DNA of 64,000 nt from Eumeta japonica (taxonomy: Eukaryota > Arthropoda > Insecta > Lepidoptera > Psychidae). Positions 58,239-64,000 of this stretch are shown here, piece after piece; within the stretch, counting starts at the first letter, position 1, and each line of letters begins with the position of its first letter. The notes below the pieces were generated by a model that was not told the origin of the DNA, made no database searches, and saw nothing but the letters and a program-made list of their open reading frames with translations. A program made the position numbers and the translations under genes. The stretch covers positions 558,001 through 622,000 of the forward strand of contig BGZK01000004.1 of the NCBI GenBank assembly GCA_005406025.1. The letters are read 5' to 3'.

Positions 58239-59179
58239 TTTTTAGGGTTCGGCACCTCTAAAAGGAAAGGAAAGACCGTTCGATCATTATGTTATCCGTC
58301 TTTCTGTTAAACCTTTTTTTCCCAGGAACGCATGGATGTATAAAGTTGAAATTAATACCAAATATTTAGGATTGAGATCCGTTAAATTTGCTAAAAAATC
58401 AAGATTCTAAGTCAAGGTAATTAAAAAGTACGGCCAAAATACGCCATTTATGTCTTATATTTTGAATCTCGCAAGTAAATCAAAACTCAACTTACAGAGT
58501 ACTTCACATTGACCTGCAATCATGAAATTTGGCAAGAACAAAGGTTTTTGCTATGTCTGCAAAAAGTTAATTTGTATTTAAATCATATGATTTTTTTATT
58601 ATCAACATATTGTGAACTAAACTGATACATACATAGTTAATATTTTAAAAATTAAGTTATTTAAAAAAAAAGAAGTTTCGGAGATCCTGAAACCTTATTT
58701 CGCCAGGAGCAAAGCAGACAAAAATCATTGAGACACTTTGTGGATAAAATATTTACCGACATAATTATTTTTTATGTATCCTTCAGGTTGCGAATCCTAT
58801 TCGCGCTTGTCCGATTTTTTCTTATGAGACTACTGCATTAAGTAATTGATCTCCATCGAAAAAAAAAAAAGGTTAAGTGCGAGTAGGACGCGCGTACGAA
58901 GGGTTCCGAACAACTGTACAATATTAAGTACTACATATTTTAAAAGTGATTAATACAAAACAAAAACAAAAATTAAATTTGAACAAAAAAAATTGCAGAA
59001 AATAAAATGTTATGTTTACTTATTGTTATAGTGGGTATACATTTCATCAGTGGGTGAACATTTCAAGTCTCTACCTATTAGGGTTCAAAAGATGCAGTTC
59101 CGTGACAGAAGGACGGACAGACAATAGAACTTTGGTAAAAGGGTCCCGTCGGCACCCTCAGGGTGCGGAACCCTAAAAA
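58239..59179 (+). mobile_element. Complete 941-bp non-autonomous TIR element
   Basis: Left end TTTTTAGGGTTCGGCACC (58239-58256); right end GGTGCGGAACCCTAAAAA (59162-59179). They are inverted repeats with 17 of 18 matches. Interior words (tacggccaaaata, ctcgcaagtaaatcaaaac, gaagggttccgaa, acagaaggacggacagac) recur in moth repeats and partly at 27470-27790 and 46800-47577. There is no coding capacity. Confidence 0.78.
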
Positions 59180-59560
59180 CGAAGGATTTCATGTCAGACT
59201 CGATCCGGCACGAGCCGGAACGTTTTTATTTCAATTATATCTGTCGGAACACGGCCTCGGCGAATCTGGGAGCGGTAATAGTGGAACAGTTGGAACTAGT
59301 CTCGTTGCCGATCGCGCGTTGACCCTCTTCAAACGACACATATTTTAAGGCGTCGACCGATATCTGCCGAGGATTTACGAGTGCGCCCGCCGCCGCCTGA
59401 CGCGGGTCCGGCTATCTCCGCGCGGCACCACAAGGGCGCGTTATCAAATTAATTCACAGCCGTCGCTCGGCCGCCGGAGGGCGCTTCGGTTCCGATATCG
59501 GCCACGGAAAGAGGAACGGATACTTTCAGAACGAGAAAACGAATACTGGCCGAGTGCCAA
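59180..59560. other. GC-rich island with homeodomain-like sites
   Basis: A sharp rise in GC and CpG content (gcgcccgccgccgcctgacg, gccgtcgctcggccgccgga) with interspersed TAATTA-like words (caaattaattca, tggattaattacc). It could be a conserved noncoding element, an untranslated first exon or a repeat. No coding frame extends through it. Confidence 0.4.
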
Positions 59561-59677
59561 CTGGATTAATTACCAAGAAAGCTTATTAAGTTGCCTGACT
59601 TGCCTCTGTGATTATCTGTGGCAAATCGTTGATCGCTTTGTATCTGTATTTAAGGAGATATTTATATAAAATTCTGA

Positions 59678-59960
59678 TCATCGTATAGACCTGCTGGAAC
59701 ATACCCTCCCGCAGTACCCATGACCGCCGTCACGACGCGACCGCAGCGTCCGCGTGCTATGGACCATTGCGCATCTGTTATCGACTGTTGCCCACCAAAA
59801 GTGCTGAATAGACTCGCGATATTCACCAGTCGATTTTAAGTCGAAGACTCCATGCCGCATCTTCACCAGGAAGTCTGTACCAGACGAAGTGGAGGGGATA
59901 ACCCCCTCAAGTCCGCACGTCGCCGCGGAGCGCCCATTCTCAGCACACACATCGGCCAAT
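59678..59960 (-). repeat. Probable interspersed repeat
   Basis: On the minus strand gcgcaatggtccatagcacg and gtcgcgtcgtgacggcggtc look like a moth SINE or MITE segment. The overlapping 93-codon frame has no domain and is not called as a gene. Confidence 0.4.
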
Positions 59961-60039
59961 GCAGTCGCTTCTCTAATTTTATTCGCTAATTATAAGTTAA
60001 ATTTTGTAATCCTTAAATAGATTAATTTGAAAGAAAATT

Positions 60040-60235
60040 GCATTTTTTTGGATCCTCCGGCCGTAGCTTTCGTAATTCGCGGCCGACGGCTCATTGTGCT
60101 CTTCGAGGCACGCAGCCGGCGTAAATAGACAAGTCAAAAGCTCATCGGTCGATTCGCTCGTGGTTAGAATCGAATCCGGTACCTCGTGGTTCGAAGGCGT
60201 CGCCCTTAACCGCTGAGCTAACACTGCTTTAAAAA
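60040..60235 (-). repeat. tRNA-derived SINE, copy 3 (best preserved head)
   Basis: On the minus strand the head reads gtgttagctcagcggttaag (A-box region), then ggattcgattctaac (B-box-like). It continues with gcgaatcgaccgatgagctt (shared with 32520) and gctgcgtgcctcgaagagca (shared with 44033). Confidence 0.75.
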
Positions 60236-60239
60236 AAAG

Positions 60240-61030
60240 GAAGTCGAGTTCTTAACAGTTCCAACATTCCTGTCTGTAACAGAAGGCTCCAAGCGGTTAC
60301 AATTATGATCAATCATGGTTTTGTCAAGTTGCGCAAAAAGTTGGTGCTATCTCGCTATGATGTCATACGTTTTGTTTATACAAGTTCTCTTTGATAGTGT
60401 GTATAGATTTACGATAGCGAGCCAATGACCTTTTTTTTAGTTTACGAGTGTCCTATATTATACGATTCATTGAAAGGTGGACGGGCACTGATAGATCTAA
60501 TCTACGTTTAAAAAACAACAACAATACTTTTACCGGTGAGTAGGTATGTGCGTGATATGTAAGCAGGTACATGCGACATACTTCAAAGATATTTTTGCGC
60601 AGTTGTTTAGAACGCCTCATTGTAACTGAAGGACCTTTAACGTGTAATATGTAATTTAATTATTTATAAAAGAGTAGCGAACCCAACGGATGACATTCTA
60701 CCTGAAAGTTGGCAATTCATGTTCGCGAACTAGCCTGGATTAGCTGCTTCAGCAAAGCCTTTTCTATTAACTTGTCACTTGTAACTTGAAGTAACTTAAA
60801 AATTGTCAAATGTCACTTAGTATGTTATATTTAACATTTTAATTTTTTTGTTTCGTCGTTGTGTGGTTTAGTTATTGCTCAAAACAATATTTAAAAAAAT
60901 GAGCTATTTTCGGAGGTTGTTGGGAATTATTCTATTTCGTACTTATCGACAAATATTATATAGAAATTGAAATACATATCAAAACAACGCCAAGCTACGA
61001 CGCATGCGCACGACCTAATTACGATGCAAC
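60240..61030. other. AT-rich intergenic DNA, nothing recognised
   Basis: No gene or element end seen. Short open frames only. Confidence 0.4.
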
Positions 61031-61166
61031 GTTTTAGATGACATTTAAAATGTCATCTATTTAATAGTATCAAAACTAGCCATATAAATAGCATAACTGA
61101 ACAGATTTTGCTGCAAATTTTTGCGTATGAAATCTGAAAAAATATTTTCCCCGACCTAATACCCAA
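61031..61166 (-). mobile_element. Solo mariner end (deletion derivative)
   Basis: It matches the terminal 110 bp of mariner copy A (tcatctatttaat, ggtattaaaactagcca-like sequence, tttgctgca) and ends ttttccccgacctaa, the mariner terminal repeat. A 12-bp-arm palindrome (TAGATGACATTT, 61035-61059) lies at its inner edge. No second end was found within about 1.3 kb. Confidence 0.75.
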
Positions 61167-61515
61167 AGATAAATAGGTACGTATAACCTTCATTTAAATA
61201 AATAAGGTTGCTATTAAATAATTACTTTAATTATCAGTTTAATTAAAGTTTCTTAGACATTTTTAATACGATATAAGCAGAATTATAAATATGGAAAATT
61301 CAACAGTATCAAAGAGATATATGCTGGTAAGAATTAAACAGAAGGCGGAAAAGCAGAATACTAATAAAACATGAAAATACATGCTGATAACTAACAATCA
61401 AGTGGCTCTTGTACCACAGCTGATAACAAAATTACAAGTACATCACTTTCGCTAAAGTAGACCCTGTCATCTCATATATGACCATGGAGCCGAGACCTTA
61501 GGTAATGTTGGATCA

Positions 61516-61812
61516 CTACGAGAATTCCATATACGATTTTACCGGAAAAATTCTTTTCAAAGGCGAACGGTTACCTTTTGACACGAAAACTTCTTTTGAG
61601 GTGTACGGCTTTTGAGGGTAGTTCGTGGCGCACAATACGTGTCGCGTTTCACGCTTTGAATGTATAAGGCTAAGTGACATTCGCGAAAGTAGTGTCGCGA
61701 AAGTTTCCAATTTAGTATACAATAATATCAAATTTTTTGAAGTTATACGTTTTGAGCGTGTTAGAAAAAAGCGATGAGGTTGAAGTTTTAGAATAATAAT
61801 GAATGCTGCCAC
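61516..61812 (-). repeat. Probable interspersed repeat with a 98-codon frame
   Basis: Phrases such as cttttgagggtagttcgtgg, cacaatacgtgtcgcgtttc and tcgcgaaagt are, to my recollection, a dispersed repeat in moths. The minus-strand frame has no domain and I do not call it a gene. Confidence 0.4.
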
Positions 61813-62607
61813 ACTTTCTACAATATTTAACAGGATAGAATTGATTATAAGATATCTTTAGCTATCTTTACTTGCAAGTATCAAACTACAATCGTAAATA
61901 GAGAGCGAATAAATTAGATTGCTTAAAAGATTCCGTAGTCGTTATTGAAATTTTCTGATAGTTTTAAAGCACATTTTATTATTAAACGTATAAACATCAA
62001 TATATCCATGGATATAGAAGTGATTGGTTCTTTACGTTTCGAATGCCTCTTCCACATACCTTCATATAAATAATTATTTTGCCATTAATAACGTGTATTT
62101 TAATTAATTCTTTATTTATTATTTTACTTTTGTAAATCTCAATTCCATTGTAAATAGAAAATTGAACTATTCATATTAGAAATGTCAGAAAATTTGGGAA
62201 CCCACTTAATGTTCACAATTTTGTTATTGACGTGGAACGGTGACCCGGGTGTAAATCATCATCTACGATTTCTCAGCCAATTTGAAAATTCTTAAGCAAC
62301 TCAAAAACACACGCACACGAAAATTCGTTACCATTCAGTTCTCTCAATAAATTGTGTTTCAATAGTAGATTTTCCTGCTTTTACAATTCATTGCTTTATT
62401 ATTACATTTAACAATTCTTTCGGCGAAACACAAACACAACTCTAATGCGAAAAAAGGCTACTCCTATACTTACGTGTTTACAGAAGCGAGAAGTATTAAA
62501 TTCGAAACAGAGGGCTTCACAATAAGTAGCTGTCGGTCTCTGGCATTTGGCGCATGCGTACATCTTTTATAACAGCGTCAGTATCGTATTTTTAGAGCGA
62601 CACCTGA

Positions 62608-62661
62608 GTCATGTTATTGAATATTAAACACTTTTGTTTGTTTAATATTCAATAACATGAC
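62608..62661. repeat. Perfect 23-bp-arm palindrome
   Basis: GTCATGTTATTGAATATTAAACA-type arms at 62608-62630 and 62639-62661 (23 bp each, no mismatch) flank an 8-base loop (cttttgtt). It lies in gene-free DNA. Confidence 0.95.
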
Positions 62662-63129
62662 AATAAATTTTAATTCACGAAATGAGTTACATCGTTAATA
62701 TAATAAAAAGTACAAATTAATGTACAAATTATTTGTGTTCTAATTTTTGCACAAATTATTTGTAATCTATTTGTATATACGGTGGCATTTAAGACAACAA
62801 CCCTTGTTGTCGACTTTAACCTGAATTTGGTTAGTGTGAAGAGCTTGATACATTATACCCGCAATCTAAAATATTATAAAACTGTAACTGTGACTGTATA
62901 CATGTTTGTTCAAGTGTAATCTGAACATTACTGAACTGATTTTGATGAATCTTTTCGTGTTCAAAAGCATATACGTAATATTAAATATCGAGATACGTCT
63001 TATCTTGCTTCAACGATGGGCCCGGAGTTTTGGCAATAAAATTAATTTGTTATAACCAATATAATAATATATACAACCTAAATAAAGTGAGTATTTTAAA
63101 TGAATTTTTGTTAACTATTGACAGGTTGA

Positions 63130-63270
63130 ATGAATGGGTTTAAGAGATCAGAATTAGAATTCAGAGTATGTTCTGCATTGGGACTAAGGTTGGGATTAAA
63201 ACCAGATTTTAGATGGAAGACGAGACCGAAATCAAAACCGTAAGTGGGACCAGGTTCGGAATCATTGCAT
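63130..63270 (+). repeat. Degenerate 6-bp-periodic tract
   Basis: Hexamer-like words (aattag, aattca, gggact, aaggtt, gggatt, aaaacc, gagacc, gaaatc) run for about 140 bp. Same loose class as 1380-1530 and 26905-27070. Confidence 0.5.
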
Positions 63271-63279
63271 GTGAGATTT

Positions 63280-64000
63280 TAATCGATATTTTGCCTATTT
63301 GGTAACTACTTCAAATGTGTAACGACCTCTTACTAAGGGTTGCTACGTTTTTGTACCAAATTAAATAATTGAGTATAAAGAAAAAGCATTTTTATTAAAA
63401 TATTTCGAACGAATATTTCAGGCTTTGAGAATAATAAGCTTATAAACATTGCGTTAGTATTATCTCTAGATCATTATTGTAACGGAATATAAAAAAAATT
63501 CGTGCGTGTACTTATGTACGCGCGTGAGAAGTTATACTTCTTTGGCATCATTAAAAAATAATTTTTAATTGCATGCAAATAATTAATAACAATAAAATAA
63601 TAAAAGGACCGGTAAAGGATAGTAAACCTATTAATTAGAAACTCAATTATACAAATAATCTCAATTACATTGGAGCAGTTAAAAAAGTATATAAGCACAT
63701 TTTTTTTCACTAATATTTACGAATAGTAAATAATATTAATCAAAATAATCAATTTAAATCACTACTGATTATAATTTATTAGCACATATATAAATCGCAT
63801 TTGTAGGAAATTAAAACACGTGTTGTGAATGTAGAAACAAGAAACATGTGGATAAATATTATAAATATGAATACAGTGATCAGAGGCGACGAGCGTACCA
63901 TTATGCGCGACTGATAGAGGTTTCATTTCTGTTTTGTTGGTAGCCCTTAATGAGCGGTTTAGCGGTCAGCTTCCAACTGTTAATTTTGTGTTACACTGAT
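63280..64000. other. AT-rich intergenic DNA to the window end
   Basis: No gene recognised. The minus-strand frame 63474-63710 is Tyr/Phe/Ile/Asn-rich and typical of AT-rich noncoding sequence. Confidence 0.45.

Noticed and set aside
59678..59959. 93-codon minus-strand frame as a gene
   Set aside because: Overlaps repeat-like sequence, no domain, no splice partners.
60040..60235. True tRNA gene
   Set aside because: A- and B-box-like blocks are present, but no cloverleaf closes and the sequence continues into a SINE body shared with other loci.
1..64000. CRISPR arrays, operons or prophage
   Set aside because: The window is eukaryotic. The tandem arrays lack spacer-repeat alternation and no bacterial genes occur.

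Overview
The window is AT-rich eukaryotic nuclear DNA, almost certainly from a moth or butterfly. It holds intron-split genes with GT/AG junctions and many decayed transposable elements of types common in Lepidoptera: mariner, RTE-clade non-LTR 3' ends, tRNA-derived SINEs and short elements ending in GGAACCCTAAAAA. No prokaryotic feature is present. All identifications come from reading the sequence; no search was run.

Two protein-coding genes can be assembled exon by exon. The first (541-21254, + strand) is the C-terminal 14 exons of DSTYK, the dual serine/threonine and tyrosine protein kinase. Its 5' end lies to the left of the window. The exons give about 821 residues of continuous frame: a helical regulatory region with an acidic insertion, then a complete kinase domain with its characteristic DLG in place of DFG. 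The second (51952 down to 40129, - strand) is a four-exon, 255-residue secreted trypsin-fold protein. It keeps the catalytic Asp but has Ser for the catalytic His and Ala for the catalytic Ser, so it is a serine protease homolog rather than an enzyme. The genes converge, with about 19 kb between their 3' ends. Nothing in the sequence links them functionally.

Region by region. 1-21.4 kb is DSTYK. Its introns carry two dead mariner copies in opposite orientation (5.8-7.0 and 16.3-17.5 kb), a near-perfect 32-bp-arm hairpin with a 64-bp tandem duplication (17.86-18.07 kb), and the most unusual object here, a 4.8-kb element at 11389-16211. That element has terminal inverted repeats of about 315 bp, a decayed multi-segment ORF of a family I cannot name, and 2.2 kb of a 12-bp minisatellite with higher-order structure. 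21.4-39 kb is gene-free: AT-rich DNA, GC-rich repeat islands, SINE and RTE pieces. 39.06-40.12 kb is a TIR element whose end lies 8 bp past the protease-homolog stop codon, so it probably forms that gene's 3' UTR. 40.1-52 kb is the protease homolog, its introns filled with RTE ends, SINEs and microsatellites. 52-64 kb is gene-free, with RTE fragments, a complete 941-bp TIR element, a GC-rich island at 59.2-59.55 kb, a SINE, a solo mariner end and a perfect 23-bp-arm palindrome.

The two gene models are firm: phases close across every junction and match family landmarks. Repeat-family names are recognition from memory and less certain.
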